In this document: positions 15,897-25,680 of the stretch, piece by piece
Layout: each line of letters opens with the position of its first letter
Position numbering within the stretch: position 1 is the stretch's first letter
Origin: [Clostridium] aminophilum DSM 10710
GTDB taxonomy: Bacteria; Bacillota; Clostridia; Lachnospirales; Lachnospiraceae
Assembly (NCBI RefSeq): GCF_000711825.1
Contig: NZ_JONJ01000013.1
Span: forward strand, 39,272 to 103,271
DNA: 64,000 nt
Direction: 5' to 3'
The notes under the pieces: model-generated
Database searches by the model: none
Seen by the model: the letters and a program-made list of their open reading frames with translations, nothing else
What the model was told of the DNA's origin: nothing
Translations under genes and position numbers: made by a program

Positions 15897-17288
15897 ATGG
15901 ATCTTATCACCGTAAAAGAGATTTTCCGCAATCGCGACAAGTACTTTGATCAGAAAGTGACGATCGGCGGCTGGGTCCGCAGCGTCAGAGCATCCAAGGC
16001 ATTTGGATTTATCGTTGTGGCAGACGGAAGCTATTTTGACACAATTCAGGTTGTCTATCATGACACCATGGAGAACTTCACCGAGATCTCCAAGCTGAAT
16101 GTCGGTGCGGCCATCATCGTAAAGGGAACGCTGGTAGCGACTCCGGATGCGAAGCAGCCGTTCGAGATCCAGGCGGATGAGGTTACCGTAGAGGGACCGT
16201 CCGCATCCGATTATCCGCTGCAGAAGAAGCGCCACACGCTGGAGTATCTCCGCACGATCACACACCTTCGTCCGAGAACCAACACCTTCCAGGCGGTTTT
16301 CCGTGTCCGTTCCCTCGCAGCATACGCAATCCACAAGTTCTTCCAGGAGCACGGTTTCGTCTATGTCAACACGCCGCTGATTACCGGTTCTGACGCAGAG
16401 GGTGCCGGCGAGATGTTCCAGGTGACAACACTGGATCTGAACAATGTTCCGAAGACCGAGGACGGTGCGGTTGATTTCAGCCAGGATTTCTTCAATAAGA
16501 AGGTCAGCCTCACGGTCAGCGGACAGCTGAACGGTGAGACTTATGCGATGGCGTTCCGCAACATTTACACCTTCGGACCGACCTTCCGCGCGGAGAATTC
16601 CAACACGACCCGTCATGCGGCGGAGTTCTGGATGATCGAGCCGGAGATGGCATTTGCCGATCTTCAGGACGATATGGAAGTTGCGGAGGCAATGCTGAAG
16701 TATGTCATCAATTATGTTCTGGAGAATGCGCCGGAAGAGATGAACTTCTTTAACAGCTTCATCGACAAGGGGCTTCTGGACCGTCTGAACAATGTTGTCA
16801 GCAACGAGTTCGGACGCATCACCTACACAGAGGCTGTAAAGCTTCTGGAGGAGCACAACGACGAGTTTGACTATAAGGTATACTGGGGCTGCGATCTGCA
16901 GACCGAGCATGAGAGATATCTGACGGAGAAGATTTTCGGCAAGCCGGTATTCGTAACCGATTATCCGAAGGAGATCAAGGCGTTCTACATGAAGCTGAAC
17001 CCGGATGGCAAGACCGTTGCGGCAGTTGACTGTCTGGTACCGGGCATCGGCGAGATCATCGGCGGAAGCCAGCGTGAGGACGACTATGAGAAGCTGAAGA
17101 CGAGAATGGACGAGCTGGGCATGAAAGAAGAGCAGTACGACTTCTACATGGATCTCAGAAAGTACGGTTCCGCAAGACATGCTGGATTCGGTCTCGGCTT
17201 TGAGAGAGCGGTTATGTATCTCACCGGAATGGGCAACATCCGCGATGTCATCCCGTTCCCGAGAACCGTCAACAATTGTGAACTCTAA
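15897..17288 (+). CDS. asnS: Asparaginyl-tRNA synthetase
   Basis: A 463-residue class IIb synthetase that charges tRNA-Asn. An N-terminal OB-fold anticodon-binding domain (about 15-110, [19 protein letters not shown]) precedes the catalytic domain. Motif 2 is [23 protein letters not shown] with the ATP-contacting arginine; motif 3 is [15 protein letters not shown]. The PFPRT ending and overall length favour AsnRS over AspRS, which carries a large GAD insert. No T-box was seen upstream. A long hairpin terminator follows. Confidence 0.95.
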   Translation: MDLITVKEIFRNRDKYFDQKVTIGGWVRSVRASKAFGFIVVADGSYFDTIQVVYHDTMENFTEISKLNVGAAIIVKGTLVATPDAKQPFEIQADEVTVEGPSASDYPLQKKRHTLEYLRTITHLRPRTNTFQAVFRVRSLAAYAIHKFFQEHGFVYVNTPLITGSDAEGAGEMFQVTTLDLNNVPKTEDGAVDFSQDFFNKKVSLTVSGQLNGETYAMAFRNIYTFGPTFRAENSNTTRHAAEFWMIEPEMAFADLQDDMEVAEAMLKYVINYVLENAPEEMNFFNSFIDKGLLDRLNNVVSNEFGRITYTEAVKLLEEHNDEFDYKVYWGCDLQTEHERYLTEKIFGKPVFVTDYPKEIKAFYMKLNPDGKTVAAVDCLVPGIGEIIGGSQREDDYEKLKTRMDELGMKEEQYDFYMDLRKYGSARHAGFGLGFERAVMYLTGMGNIRDVIPFPRTVNNCEL

Positions 17289-17309
17289 TCGGTTTTCATC
17301 ATTTGAAAG

Positions 17310-17358
17310 AAGGTGCTGTCGCATTAGTTGATTTTTCAACTGGTGCGCAGCACCTTTT
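17310..17358 (+). terminator. Terminator after asnS
   Basis: AAGGTGCTG (17310-17318) pairs with CAGCACCTT (17348-17356). Inner stems CGCA/TGCG and GTTG/CAAC extend it, and TT follows. Its outer stem is the same sequence as the tRNA terminator at 55365-55397. Confidence 0.8.
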
Positions 17359-17419
17359 CGTATACCAGGGGGCTGATGTGCTAACTTAAGTTGGTGCGTC
17401 GGTCCTCTTTTTTTGAAAA

Positions 17420-17453
17420 AACGCTCCGCAAGGAAGCGCAAGCCGCTGAGCGG
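17420..17453 (+). repeat. Dispersed intergenic repeat, fragment G
   Basis: Matches the block AACGCTCCGCGAGGATGCGC followed by a CCGCTGAGCGG end seen in copies B and C, without the palindrome head or the tail. It lies in the 390-base gap 17289-17678, which otherwise holds the asnS terminator, a second T run near 17410 and the glgC promoter. Confidence 0.6.
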
Positions 17454-17584
17454 AAAATGTCGCCATAATTATCCTGTCAATGTTGTCCGATTTCGTTTAT
17501 AAATGCAGAATAGCCAAAAAAGACGAAAATTATGTAAAAACTTTGTCGCATTTTCAAAAAACAATGCGCGGATTTGATGCTGTA

Positions 17585-17593
17585 TGGTATAAT
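17585..17593 (+). promoter_or_regulatory. Extended -10 promoter of glgCD
   Basis: TGG-TATAAT at 17585-17593 is an extended -10 box about 90 bases before the glgC start. No good -35 is seen at 16-18 bases. Confidence 0.55.
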
Positions 17594-17678
17594 GGTTATA
17601 CATTTACATGGCATTTGCCTGATAATGAACGAATGCGGGAATGAGGCATTAATTGTTTAAGCATCGAGGGGTGATAGC

Positions 17679-18953
17679 GTGATTAAGAAAGAAATGATTG
17701 CCATGCTTCTTGCCGGAGGCCAGGGAAGCCGCCTCGGCGTTCTGACACAGAAGGTGGCAAAACCGGCAGTTTCTTTTGGGGGCAAGTACAGAATTATCGA
17801 CTTTCCGCTGAGCAACTGTATTAATTCCGGCGTGGATACGGTCGGCGTGCTGACGCAGTACCAGCCGCTTCGTCTGAATACGCATATCGGAATCGGAATT
17901 CCGTGGGATCTGGACCGGAATGTCGGCGGTGTTACCGTTCTTCCGCCGTATGAGCGGAGCAAGGGCAGTGACTGGTATACCGGAACTGCGAATGCCATCT
18001 ACCAGAATCTCGAGTATATGGAACAGTATAATCCGGAGTATGTTCTGATTCTTTCGGGCGACCACATTTACAAGATGGACTATGAGGTCATGCTCGAATA
18101 TCACAAGTCGAAAAAATCGGATGTCACCATTGCCGTCATGCAGGTTCCGTGGGAGGAGACCAGCCGTTTCGGCATCACGGTTACGGATGAGGAGAACCGG
18201 ATTACGGCGTTCGAGGAGAAGCCGGAACACGCACAGAGCAATCTCGCATCGATGGGAATCTACATTTTCAGCTGGGAGGTTCTGAAGAAATCTCTGACAA
18301 CGCTCGAAAATGTTCCGGAGTGCGATTTCGGCAAGCATGTGATTCCGCACTGCTTCAGCACAGGAAAACGGATCTTTGCGTATGAGTTCAACGGATACTG
18401 GAAGGATGTCGGCACTCTTCAGTCGTACTGGGAGGCCAATATGGAGCTGATTGACATCATCCCGGAATTCAATCTCTACGAGGAATACTGGAAGATCTAT
18501 ACCAAGAGCGATATTGTCCCGCCGCAGTACATTGCGCCGGATGCACACGTGGAGCGCTCGATTATCGGTGAGGGCTGTGAGATTCACGGCGAGGTTCTGA
18601 ATTCGGTCATCGGTGCCGGAGTCTATCTTGCGCCGGGATCCGTGGTTCGGGATTCCATCGTCATGAAGGGAAGCTCGATCGGAGAGGGAAGCGTTCTGGA
18701 GAAGGCGATCATCGCAGAGGATGTCGAGGTCGGAAAGAATGCCAAAGTCGGCGTCGGCGAGTTCGCGGCGAGCTCCTATGATAAGAGAGTATACAATTCG
18801 GATCTTGCGGTTATCGCGGAGAAGAGTGTGATCCCGGACGGCGTTTCCATCGGACGGAATACGGCGATTTCCGGAAGTACAGTACAGGCAGATTATCATA
18901 AGGGATCCCTCGAGAGCGGCGGATCGATCATAAAGGCAGGTGGCGGCAGATGA
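17679..18953 (+). CDS. glgC: Glucose-1-phosphate adenylyltransferase, catalytic subunit
   Basis: A 424-residue enzyme that makes ADP-glucose for glycogen synthesis. The N-terminal pyrophosphorylase motif [14 protein letters not shown] and the glucose-1-phosphate contact region around FEEKPE are intact. The C-terminal third is a left-handed beta-helix of hexapeptide repeats (about 280-400). The GTG start follows GAGGGG; the ATG five codons later would also begin at the conserved MIAMLLAGG. The stop overlaps the glgD start by four bases (ATGA), so the two subunits are translationally coupled. Confidence 0.95.
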   Translation: MIKKEMIAMLLAGGQGSRLGVLTQKVAKPAVSFGGKYRIIDFPLSNCINSGVDTVGVLTQYQPLRLNTHIGIGIPWDLDRNVGGVTVLPPYERSKGSDWYTGTANAIYQNLEYMEQYNPEYVLILSGDHIYKMDYEVMLEYHKSKKSDVTIAVMQVPWEETSRFGITVTDEENRITAFEEKPEHAQSNLASMGIYIFSWEVLKKSLTTLENVPECDFGKHVIPHCFSTGKRIFAYEFNGYWKDVGTLQSYWEANMELIDIIPEFNLYEEYWKIYTKSDIVPPQYIAPDAHVERSIIGEGCEIHGEVLNSVIGAGVYLAPGSVVRDSIVMKGSSIGEGSVLEKAIIAEDVEVGKNAKVGVGEFAASSYDKRVYNSDLAVIAEKSVIPDGVSIGRNTAISGSTVQADYHKGSLESGGSIIKAGGGR

Positions 18954-20071
18954 GAGCGATCGGAATTATTTTAGCGGGCGGAAACAGTAAGCGCATGCGG
19001 GAACTCTCGGATCGAAGAGCGATCGCGGCCATGCCGATGGCAGGAAACTACCGCAGCGTTGATTTCGCGCTGAGCAGCATGAGCAACTCACATATTCAGA
19101 GCGTGGCAGTCCTGATCCAGTACAATTCACGTTCTCTTCACGAGCATCTGAGTTCCTCCAAATGGTGGGATTTCGGCCGTAAACAGGGCGGAATGTTCGT
19201 GTTTACCCCGACGATTACGGCAGAGAGCAGTGAGTGGTACCGCGGAACGGCGGATGCACTGTATCAGAATCTGGATTTCCTGAAGAAGAGCCATGAGCCG
19301 TATGTCGTGATTGCAAGCGGCGACTGCATTTACAAGATGGACTTCAACAGGGTTCTGGAATACCACGTGGAAAAGAAAGCGGACATCACGGTTGTGTGCA
19401 AGGATATGGCACCGGAACAGGATATCACCCGCTACGGTATCGTGAAGGTCAATGAAAACGGCCGCATTATCGACTTTGAGCAGAAACCGATGGTGGCGAC
19501 ATCCAACACGATTTCCTGCGGAATCTATGTCATCCGCAGACGCCAGCTCATCGAACTGATCGAGCGCTGCGCAGCGGAGGACCGGTATGATTTTGTCACG
19601 GACATTCTCGTTCGTTACAAGAATCTGAAGCGGATCTTTGCTTACAAGATGGAAGAATACTGGAGCAATATGGCTTCCGTGACGGATTACTACCACACGA
19701 ATATGGATTTTCTGAAGCCGGATGTCAGAAAGTATTTCTTCCGGGATTATCCGGAAGTGTACACGAAGGTGGAGGATCTTCCGCCGGCAAAGTACAATCC
19801 GGGAGCGGCCGTCCGGAACAGTCTGATTGCAAGCGGCTGCATCATCAACGGACAGGTTGAGAATTCGATTCTGTTCAAGAAAGTCTATGTCGGCAATAAC
19901 TGTGTGATCCGCAATTCCATCATTCTGAATGACGTCTATATCGGCGACAACACGGTGATTGAGAATTGCATTGTGGAGAGCAAGGGAACCATCCGGGCAA
20001 ACACGTCGCATATCGGCGATAAGGATGATCCGGAGGTTATCGTGGAGAAGAGTGAGCGATTCACACTGTAA
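18950..20071 (+). CDS. glgD: Glucose-1-phosphate adenylyltransferase, regulatory subunit GlgD
   Basis: A 373-residue paralogue of GlgC. Its nucleotide-binding loop reads [13 protein letters not shown], lacking the catalytic G-x-G-x-R-L pattern of GlgC, which fits the Firmicutes arrangement in which GlgD is poorly active alone and changes the kinetics of the GlgC/GlgD heterotetramer. A beta-helix with hexapeptide repeats (about 285-355) ends the protein. Overlap with glgC supports complex formation. Confidence 0.93.
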   Translation: MRAIGIILAGGNSKRMRELSDRRAIAAMPMAGNYRSVDFALSSMSNSHIQSVAVLIQYNSRSLHEHLSSSKWWDFGRKQGGMFVFTPTITAESSEWYRGTADALYQNLDFLKKSHEPYVVIASGDCIYKMDFNRVLEYHVEKKADITVVCKDMAPEQDITRYGIVKVNENGRIIDFEQKPMVATSNTISCGIYVIRRRQLIELIERCAAEDRYDFVTDILVRYKNLKRIFAYKMEEYWSNMASVTDYYHTNMDFLKPDVRKYFFRDYPEVYTKVEDLPPAKYNPGAAVRNSLIASGCIINGQVENSILFKKVYVGNNCVIRNSIILNDVYIGDNTVIENCIVESKGTIRANTSHIGDKDDPEVIVEKSERFTL

Positions 20072-20204
20072 CATACGCGGTTCATTCGCCGGGGCCCGTG
20101 CCTGCATGAGGCTCCGGCGAGTGCTGCGATACCGCGTGAACGCGAAAAGCAGTTTCACGTGTTTTCAGGACAGACCAACACAGAACTGGAAAGGGGCGAC
20201 AGAA

Positions 20205-20492
20205 ATGCAGATCACTGATGTTCGTGTCCGGAAGATCGATAAAGAAGGGAAAATGAGGGCGATCGTTTCCATAACCTTTGATAATGAGTTTGTGGTTCAT
20301 GATATCAAGGTGATTGAGGGCGATAAGGGCCTGTTTATTGCGATGCCGAGCCGCAAGGCGGCAGACGGGGAGTATCGTGATATCGCGCATCCGATTAATT
20401 CCGATACGCGGGATATGATCCAGAAGGTTGTGCTGGCAAAATATGAGGCAACTTCCATGGAAGATGCCCCGGATTTGGCGGCTGACAAGTGA
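20205..20492 (+). CDS. spoVG: SpoVG-family RNA/DNA-binding regulator
   Basis: A 95-residue protein beginning [12 protein letters not shown], the invariant SpoVG opening, with FIAMPSRK in the middle and the [11 protein letters not shown] segment near the end. SpoVG proteins bind nucleic acid and affect septation, sporulation and cell-surface functions; presence fits a spore-former lineage but does not prove sporulation. GGGGCGAC precedes the start; an upstream open frame lacks conservation and was not used. A terminator and repeat copy B follow. Confidence 0.95.
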   Translation: MQITDVRVRKIDKEGKMRAIVSITFDNEFVVHDIKVIEGDKGLFIAMPSRKAADGEYRDIAHPINSDTRDMIQKVVLAKYEATSMEDAPDLAADK

Positions 20493-20516
20493 TTCTGTAC
20501 AATATGTGTTTTTTTG

Positions 20517-20553
20517 GGCTCCGGCTGATGGACAAATCGGCCGGGGCGTTTTA
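20517..20553 (+). terminator. Terminator after spoVG
   Basis: GCTCCGGC pairs with GCCGGGGC (one wobble) across about 14 bases, followed by GTTTTA, which merges into the palindrome of repeat copy B. Confidence 0.5.
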
Positions 20554-20640
20554 TTATGTCATAGGAAAGTGCTTCGCACTTCCCTATGACATAATAAACG
20601 CTCCGCGAGGATGCGCACGCCGCTGAGCGGAAGCGCATCT
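20551..20640 (+). repeat. Dispersed intergenic repeat, copy B (5' part)
   Basis: Head palindrome of 22 pairs (20551-20572 with 20576-20597, loop TTC, one mismatch) followed by AACGCTCCGCGAGGATGCGC and the CCGCTGAGCGG end. The tail block of copy A is missing. The stretch up to the antiporter gene at 20771 shows nothing else. Confidence 0.75.
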
Positions 20641-20770
20641 GCGAGAAACGGACAGGATGCCTGCGCCGCAGGCGTTTGATGCAGAGTTCGCAAGTGAAGC
20701 TGTGTGAACATAGACCGGTATCGCATGGAAGCGTAAAAGGATTGTTTTTTTAAAATGAAGGGGGAGAAAA

Positions 20771-22303
20771 ATGAGCGCAACCGTTTTTTCGTTGCTTCCG
20801 CCTGTGGTGGCAATTGCTCTGGCATTATTCACCAAGGAAGTGTATATGTCCCTGACCATCGGTATTCTGGTCGGTGCGTTTTTATTTGTCGGAGCACAGC
20901 CCGTGATCGCGGTGCAGACAGTGCTCAACATTATGGGAGCGAAGATCGGCGGCAACGTCAATATTCTGGTATTCCTGGTATTTCTCGGAATTGTGGTAGC
21001 CCTGATTACCAAATCCGGTGCATCCAAGGCGTACGGTGACTGGGCGGCCAAGGCGATCCACACCAAACGCGGCGCGTTGTTTGCAACGATTTTCCTCGGC
21101 GTATTCATCTTTGTCGATGATTACTTCAACTGTCTGACGGTCGGAACGGTTATGCGGCCGGTGACCGACAAGTTTAAGATTACAAGAGCGAAGCTGGCAT
21201 ACATCATCGATGCCACCGCAGCGCCGGTCTGCATCATTGCCCCGGTATCCAGCTGGGCGGCGGCAGTTGGCTCTTCGCTTCCGGAAGACAGCGGAATTGA
21301 TGGGTTCAACCTGTTTCTTCACACCATTCCGTTTAACCTTTATGCGATTCTGACGCTGCTCTTTATGATCTTTATTGTTGTCCGCAACGATGATTTTTCA
21401 TCCATGAAGAAGTATGAGCAGCGCGTGGCGCAGTGCGGCAGTGAGGAGATCGTCGGCGGTGAGACAATGGATATCGCCGGAAGAGGAAAAGTCATTGATC
21501 TGATCGCGCCGATTCTTGTTCTGATTGTGTTCTGCGTGGCAGGAATGATGTACACGGGTGGAATTCTCGACGGTGTCGGTGTTGTAGAAGCTTTTGCGAA
21601 CTGTGACGCATCGCTCAGCCTTGCGCTCGGCTCATTCTTTACACTGGTATTTATCTTTGTTTTTTATCTCTCCAGACGTGTCCTTCATTACAGTGAGTTT
21701 TGTGAGTCTCTGACCATCGGCGCAAAGTCCATGGTTCCGGCGATCATGATCCTCAGCCTTGCATGGACACTCTCCGGTATCTGCAGCGAGGATTACCTCA
21801 ACATCGGCGGTTTTGTCAGCAGTCTTGTGCAGGGAAGCGCAATGGTAGGCGTTCTGATGCCGGCAGTCATGTTCGCTGTGGCAGCGGGACTGGCCTTTGC
21901 AACCGGCACCTCCTGGGGAACTTTCGGAATCCTGATTCCGATCGCTCTGGCGGTCATCGGAAGCGGTGACGTGGATACACTGACCATCACCACATCGGCG
22001 ATTCTGGCCGGTGCGGTCTGCGGCGATCATGTGTCCCCGATCTCTGATACGACCATTCTGGCCTCTGCCGGAGCACAGTGTAACCACATTTACCATGTAT
22101 CGACCCAGATTCCTTATGTGGCCTGTGTAGCATGCTGCTGTATTGCAGGTTATCTTGCGGACGGCATTACCGGTAACGGATATATCGGAACGGCACTGTC
22201 CATCGGACTTTTGATCGTTCTGGTTACGGTTCTCAACTGCAGACAGAAAGCGGAGAATAGAGCTCCGGAAAGTGCGGACGGAACGAGTACCCAAAACCCT
22301 TAA
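20771..22303 (+). CDS. nhaC: NhaC-family Na+/H+ antiporter
   Basis: A 510-residue membrane protein with about twelve hydrophobic segments. Characteristic motifs are FVDDYFNCLTVGTVMRP, the conserved acidic pair in the membrane, FATGTSWGTFGILIPIA, and GDHVSPISDTTILAS, the signature of NhaC-type carriers. Family members exchange Na+ for H+ or exchange amine/carboxylate solutes such as malate and lactate, so the substrate is not certain. GGGGGAG precedes the ATG. It is a second, unrelated Na+ antiporter in this window (the first is at 7.6 kb). Confidence 0.85.
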   Translation: MSATVFSLLPPVVAIALALFTKEVYMSLTIGILVGAFLFVGAQPVIAVQTVLNIMGAKIGGNVNILVFLVFLGIVVALITKSGASKAYGDWAAKAIHTKRGALFATIFLGVFIFVDDYFNCLTVGTVMRPVTDKFKITRAKLAYIIDATAAPVCIIAPVSSWAAAVGSSLPEDSGIDGFNLFLHTIPFNLYAILTLLFMIFIVVRNDDFSSMKKYEQRVAQCGSEEIVGGETMDIAGRGKVIDLIAPILVLIVFCVAGMMYTGGILDGVGVVEAFANCDASLSLALGSFFTLVFIFVFYLSRRVLHYSEFCESLTIGAKSMVPAIMILSLAWTLSGICSEDYLNIGGFVSSLVQGSAMVGVLMPAVMFAVAAGLAFATGTSWGTFGILIPIALAVIGSGDVDTLTITTSAILAGAVCGDHVSPISDTTILASAGAQCNHIYHVSTQIPYVACVACCCIAGYLADGITGNGYIGTALSIGLLIVLVTVLNCRQKAENRAPESADGTSTQNP

Positions 22304-22318
22304 AACCCTTGAAAAACC

Positions 22319-22347
22319 TTGACAAATCGGGCTTTTCCCGCTATATA
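22319..22347 (+). promoter_or_regulatory. Sigma-A promoter of hup
   Basis: Perfect TTGACA (22319-22324), 17-base spacer, TATATA (22342-22347), about 65 bases before the HU start. A high-level promoter suits this abundant protein. Confidence 0.88.
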
Positions 22348-22413
22348 TATTAGGTAGTGCGATACAGTTGTCGCGCAGGAGTTCGAAAATAGAAATCAGG
22401 AGGAAATTGATCT

Positions 22414-22689
22414 ATGAATAAGGCAGAATTTGTTGCAGCTGTAGCTGAGAAGGCCGGAGTTTCCAAGAAGGAAGCGGAGAAGGCTGTTAAGGCTTTCACA
22501 GAGACAGTAGCTGAGGAGCTTGCTAAGGGCGAGAAGATCCAGCTTGTTGGTTTTGGTACCTTCGAGGTAGCTGAGAGAGCTGCAAGAGAGGGAAGAAATC
22601 CGAGAACCGGCGAAAACATGCCGATCGCTGCTTCCAAGTCCCCGAAGTTCAAGCCGGGTAAGGCTCTTAAGGACACTGTAAACGCATAA
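22414..22689 (+). CDS. hup: HU-family DNA-binding protein
   Basis: A 91-residue nucleoid protein. It starts MNKAEFVAAVAEKAG and has the DNA-binding beta-arm GRNPRTGENMPIAASKSP (about residues 55-72), with the intercalating Pro in the R-N-P segment. HU dimers bend and compact DNA. AGGAGG lies before the ATG. Codon use is strongly biased to frequent codons, as expected for an abundant protein. A perfect promoter precedes and an intrinsic terminator follows, so it is a single-gene unit. Confidence 0.97.
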   Translation: MNKAEFVAAVAEKAGVSKKEAEKAVKAFTETVAEELAKGEKIQLVGFGTFEVAERAAREGRNPRTGENMPIAASKSPKFKPGKALKDTVNA

Positions 22690-22711
22690 TCTGCGATTCA
22701 GAGGATAATTC

Positions 22712-22744
22712 GAGGCCGGGTGATAAAAATCACCCGGCCTCTTT
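22712..22744 (+). terminator. Terminator after hup
   Basis: Perfect 12-pair stem GAGGCCGGGTGA (22712-22723) with TCACCCGGCCTC (22730-22741), loop TAAAAA, then TTT. Confidence 0.8.
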
Positions 22745-22831
22745 GCGCAGAGCACTTGGCGACGCATATTTCACTTGGCAGCTTGCTGCCTTAGTGAAAT
22801 AGCGAGCTGAGGATGGTATTTTCGAGCCTAG
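22745..22831 (+). repeat. 87-base direct repeat, copy 1
   Basis: Nearly identical to 22890-22976. Each copy contains an internal hairpin: ATTTCACT, then GGCAGC, a short loop, GCTGCC, and AGTGAAAT. No coding frame is apparent. Confidence 0.85.
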
Positions 22832-22889
22832 TGCGAGCCATGCAGCGACCCTTAACGAGGCTGTTGCAGCCGAGTTTAGTGGAGCTGCG

Positions 22890-22976
22890 GCGCAGAGCAC
22901 TTAGCGACGCATATTTCACTTGGCAGCTTTGCTGCCTTAGTGAAATAGCGAGCTGGGATGGTATTTTCGAGCTTAG
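22890..22976 (+). repeat. 87-base direct repeat, copy 2
   Basis: Second copy of the repeat at 22745-22831, 145 bases further on, with a few substitutions and the same ATTTCACT/AGTGAAAT hairpin. The 58 bases between copies carry no recognisable feature. Confidence 0.85.
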
Positions 22977-22993
22977 GATGTTTTTCAGAATTC

Positions 22994-23039
22994 GAGCCGC
23001 GATATACGAGAGATATGTCTGCTCCGTATATCGCGGCTC
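22994..23039. terminator. Perfect inverted repeat between convergent genes
   Basis: GAGCCGCGATATACG (22994-23008) pairs perfectly with CGTATATCGCGGCTC (23025-23039). It lies just beyond the end of the minus-strand racemase gene. No T run follows on either strand, so termination is a positional inference. Confidence 0.4.
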
Positions 23040-23088
23040 CATCTGTTATATTGTCTGTTTAAGAAGAAATACCGAACGTCCGGGAGAA

Positions 23089-23763
23089 TTACTGCCGGGC
23101 GATCTCGTTCAGCTTGTCGGCGATGGCACTGTAGCCGGAGAAGAAACTGCAGAGTACCGGTGTCTTAAAGCCCTTCAGCTCCGGAAGAAGAGTGCGCATG
23201 GATACCTGCGACATCACGATGGCATCGTACCCCATCTCATCCAGCTTGCGGAGATTCTCAAGGAGAATGCGGTTCTGCTCCTCCGGATGCCCCGCCACAA
23301 GAGCGTCCCATGCTTCATTCTGGACATAGAGCTTTGTGGTCGCGGTCTTTCCCTGCTCGCTGAGGAGACGCTCAATGATGCGGGCTACCGGACCCATGGA
23401 CGTCTCTACCGTGCCGAAGATGGCAAAATTGGTTCCGTAGGTGATGGCCTCCCGGCACATCGGATCCTCGATCTTCATGACAGGGATGGATACTTCTTTG
23501 CGGTACTCGTCGGCCACTTCGCCGACAGTGGAACAGGAGTTGACGATCAGATCTGCTCCGGAGATCTCGGCAGCCTTCGCATAAAGCTTCATGCGGTCGT
23601 AGACTTCTCTGGTCGGGCCGCCGGCCGCTCTGACGTCCTTCAGGATGGTACTGTCGGTGATGAACTCCACCTGTACGCCCGGTACCTTCTCTTCCAGGAA
23701 TTTGACGGTATCTTCCCGTTTGGCGAAACTTGTCTGCAGAATCGTAACGTGCGGTTTTTTCAT
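23089..23763 (-). CDS. Asp/Glu/hydantoin racemase-family protein
   Basis: A 224-residue protein of the aspartate/glutamate racemase superfamily, which includes racemases, maleate isomerase and arylmalonate decarboxylase. The first catalytic cysteine is Cys77 in VNSCSTVGE. The place where the second catalytic cysteine usually falls, in the DAIVMSQVSM strand (about 180-189), has Ser185. Loss of one cysteine argues against simple two-base racemisation and leaves isomerase or decarboxylase chemistry possible. It is the third gene of the operon with the split transketolase; GGGAGG precedes its start. The real substrate is unknown. Confidence 0.75.
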   Translation of the reverse strand: MKKPHVTILQTSFAKREDTVKFLEEKVPGVQVEFITDSTILKDVRAAGGPTREVYDRMKLYAKAAEISGADLIVNSCSTVGEVADEYRKEVSIPVMKIEDPMCREAITYGTNFAIFGTVETSMGPVARIIERLLSEQGKTATTKLYVQNEAWDALVAGHPEEQNRILLENLRKLDEMGYDAIVMSQVSMRTLLPELKGFKTPVLCSFFSGYSAIADKLNEIARQ

Positions 23764-23833
23764 ACAAACCTCCCATATGAGATCACATGTTGTCTGATTT
23801 TGAATCGTAAATGCTCTGTCGGCAGTGTCCGGC

Positions 23834-24778
23834 TCACTTTGCTTTTCTTGCCACTAACTTTTCCGCCTCTGCCACGATGGAATCCGTATCCATATGGCAG
23901 ACCTTGTAGAGAATCTCCGGGTCACCGGACTCACCGAAGCGATCCGGAATGCCGATGATCTTTACCGGAACCGGGCAGTTCTCTGCGGTTACGGATGCAA
24001 CGGCAGCCCCGAGACCATTGATCACGTTGTGATCTTCTACGGTCAGAACAGCACCGGTCTCCGCAGCAGCGCGGATGATCGCCTCCTCATCCAGCGGCTT
24101 CAGCGTTGCCATATCAAGAACTCTGGCATTGATGCCTCTATTTTTCAGAATCTTTGCGGCTTCCGCGGCCTTGGCCAGAAGGATGCCGGAGGAGATGATG
24201 GTGAGATCGGTTCCGTAGTCGCGAACGGTATTGGCCTTGCCGAATTCGAACCGGTAGGTCGCTTCATCGTAGAAATCCGGAACGGGATTCCGGTGAAGGC
24301 GCACATAGAGAGGTCCCTTAAAATCCACAGCTGCGTGTGCCATTGCCTTTGCGGCAACACCGTCCGCCGGCTGGATGATCGTCATATTCGGGAAGGTGCG
24401 CAGGATACCCACATCTTCCACGGCTGCGTGGGTTGCGCCGTCTCCGCCGACCTGAAGACCGGTGTGAGTTCCGAGAATCGTGACATTCAGATTGGTATGA
24501 CAGATAAAAGTTCTTACCTGCTCGCAGGCACGCATGGTGGCGAATACGGCGAAGGTCGAGAGGAATACCTTGTTGCCGCAGGTGGCAAGGCCGGCTGCGA
24601 TGTCGACCATATCCTGTTCGGCGATGCCGACGGTAAATGCTCTCTCCGGGAACAGCTCCCCGAATTTTTCAAGGTTGCATGCTTTGGTATCCGCGTTCAG
24701 TACAACGAAGTCGTCTCTGGTCTTTCCGATCTCACAAAGCTCGTTTCCAAATATATGTCTGTCTGCCATCTTTCCCAT
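23834..24778 (-). CDS. Transketolase-like C-terminal subunit (split transketolase)
   Basis: A 314-residue half-transketolase holding the pyrimidine-binding domain (AEQDMVDIAAGLA with the catalytic Glu that activates ThDP, about 51-66) and the C-terminal domain (VLTVEDHNVINGLG). With the N-terminal subunit encoded just upstream it forms a full enzyme. Split transketolases often serve special sugar or sulfosugar pathways rather than the pentose phosphate pathway. The start overlaps the preceding stop by one base (TAATG) and AAAGGAGG is upstream, so subunit synthesis is coupled. Confidence 0.9.
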   Translation of the reverse strand: MGKMADRHIFGNELCEIGKTRDDFVVLNADTKACNLEKFGELFPERAFTVGIAEQDMVDIAAGLATCGNKVFLSTFAVFATMRACEQVRTFICHTNLNVTILGTHTGLQVGGDGATHAAVEDVGILRTFPNMTIIQPADGVAAKAMAHAAVDFKGPLYVRLHRNPVPDFYDEATYRFEFGKANTVRDYGTDLTIISSGILLAKAAEAAKILKNRGINARVLDMATLKPLDEEAIIRAAAETGAVLTVEDHNVINGLGAAVASVTAENCPVPVKIIGIPDRFGESGDPEILYKVCHMDTDSIVAEAEKLVARKAK

Positions 24779-25623
24779 TATACAACGCCTCCTTTGCTGA
24801 TCTGAGCGAGAGCCTCCGCCATCTGAGCTTCATCCGGTGCCTTGCCGTGCCATGCGGAATCATCCTCCATGAAGGATACGCCGCGGCCTTTTACGGTACG
24901 CATCAGAATGACGGTGGGGTGGCGCATGGTCCTGGCGGTGTGAAGCGCTGTGAGAATATCTTTCATATTATGGCCGTTTACCTCTACGACATTCCAGCCG
25001 AAAGCCCGCCACTTGTCGCCGATCGGTTCGACGGTCATGATTTCGTTGACCCAGCCGTTGATCTGCACACCGTTGCAGTCCACGATGGCTACGAGGTTTT
25101 TCAGATCGTGGTGCGAGGCTGCCATGGCAGCTTCCCAGTTCAGGCCCTCCTGAAGCTCTCCGTCGCCCAGAAGAACATAGGTCATGTAATCCTGATGGTG
25201 GATTCGGCCGGAGAGTGCCATGCCGACACCGACGGCGAGACCATTTCCCAGAGAACCGGTACTGATATCGATTCCCGGGGTGTCATGCATATCCGGGTGT
25301 CCCTGCAGCATGGCACCGTATTCACGGAGATGGTCAAGCTCGGCCGGATCGAAGAAGCCGCGTCTGGCGAGAGCGGAGTAGAGCGCCGGACAGGAGTGCC
25401 CTTTGGAGAGAACAAAGCGGTCGCGGTCTGCCCATTGCGGGTTTTTCGGATCGATATTCATTACATGAAAATATAATGCGGTAATCATGTCGGAAGAGGA
25501 GAGGGAACCGCCCGGGTGTCCGGCTCCGGCCCTGCCGACCATGCGGATGATGTCCGTTCTGGTCTGAATTGCCTGTGCTTCCAGACGTTTTACATCTTCG
25601 TCTGTAAAGTAATTATGGTTCAT
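24778..25623 (-). CDS. Transketolase-like N-terminal subunit (split transketolase)
   Basis: A 281-residue subunit with the ThDP diphosphate-binding domain. AGAGHPGGSLSSSDMITALY is near the start, followed by KGHSCPALYSAL, GSLGNGLAVGVGMA and the Mg/diphosphate motif GDGELQEGLNWEAAMAA. The ATG at 25623 (MNHNYFTDED) has AAGGAGG before it; an in-frame ATG 45 bases further upstream lacks one. First gene of a minus-strand operon with the C-terminal subunit and a racemase-like enzyme, divergent from the TIM-barrel/TRAP genes. Predicted to transfer C2 units; donor and acceptor unknown. Confidence 0.9.
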   Translation of the reverse strand: MNHNYFTDEDVKRLEAQAIQTRTDIIRMVGRAGAGHPGGSLSSSDMITALYFHVMNIDPKNPQWADRDRFVLSKGHSCPALYSALARRGFFDPAELDHLREYGAMLQGHPDMHDTPGIDISTGSLGNGLAVGVGMALSGRIHHQDYMTYVLLGDGELQEGLNWEAAMAASHHDLKNLVAIVDCNGVQINGWVNEIMTVEPIGDKWRAFGWNVVEVNGHNMKDILTALHTARTMRHPTVILMRTVKGRGVSFMEDDSAWHGKAPDEAQMAEALAQISKGGVV

Positions 25624-25680
25624 ATAGACCTCCTTGAAATGTTTGCTGACACAATTCATTCTGACCACAATATAGCACTG

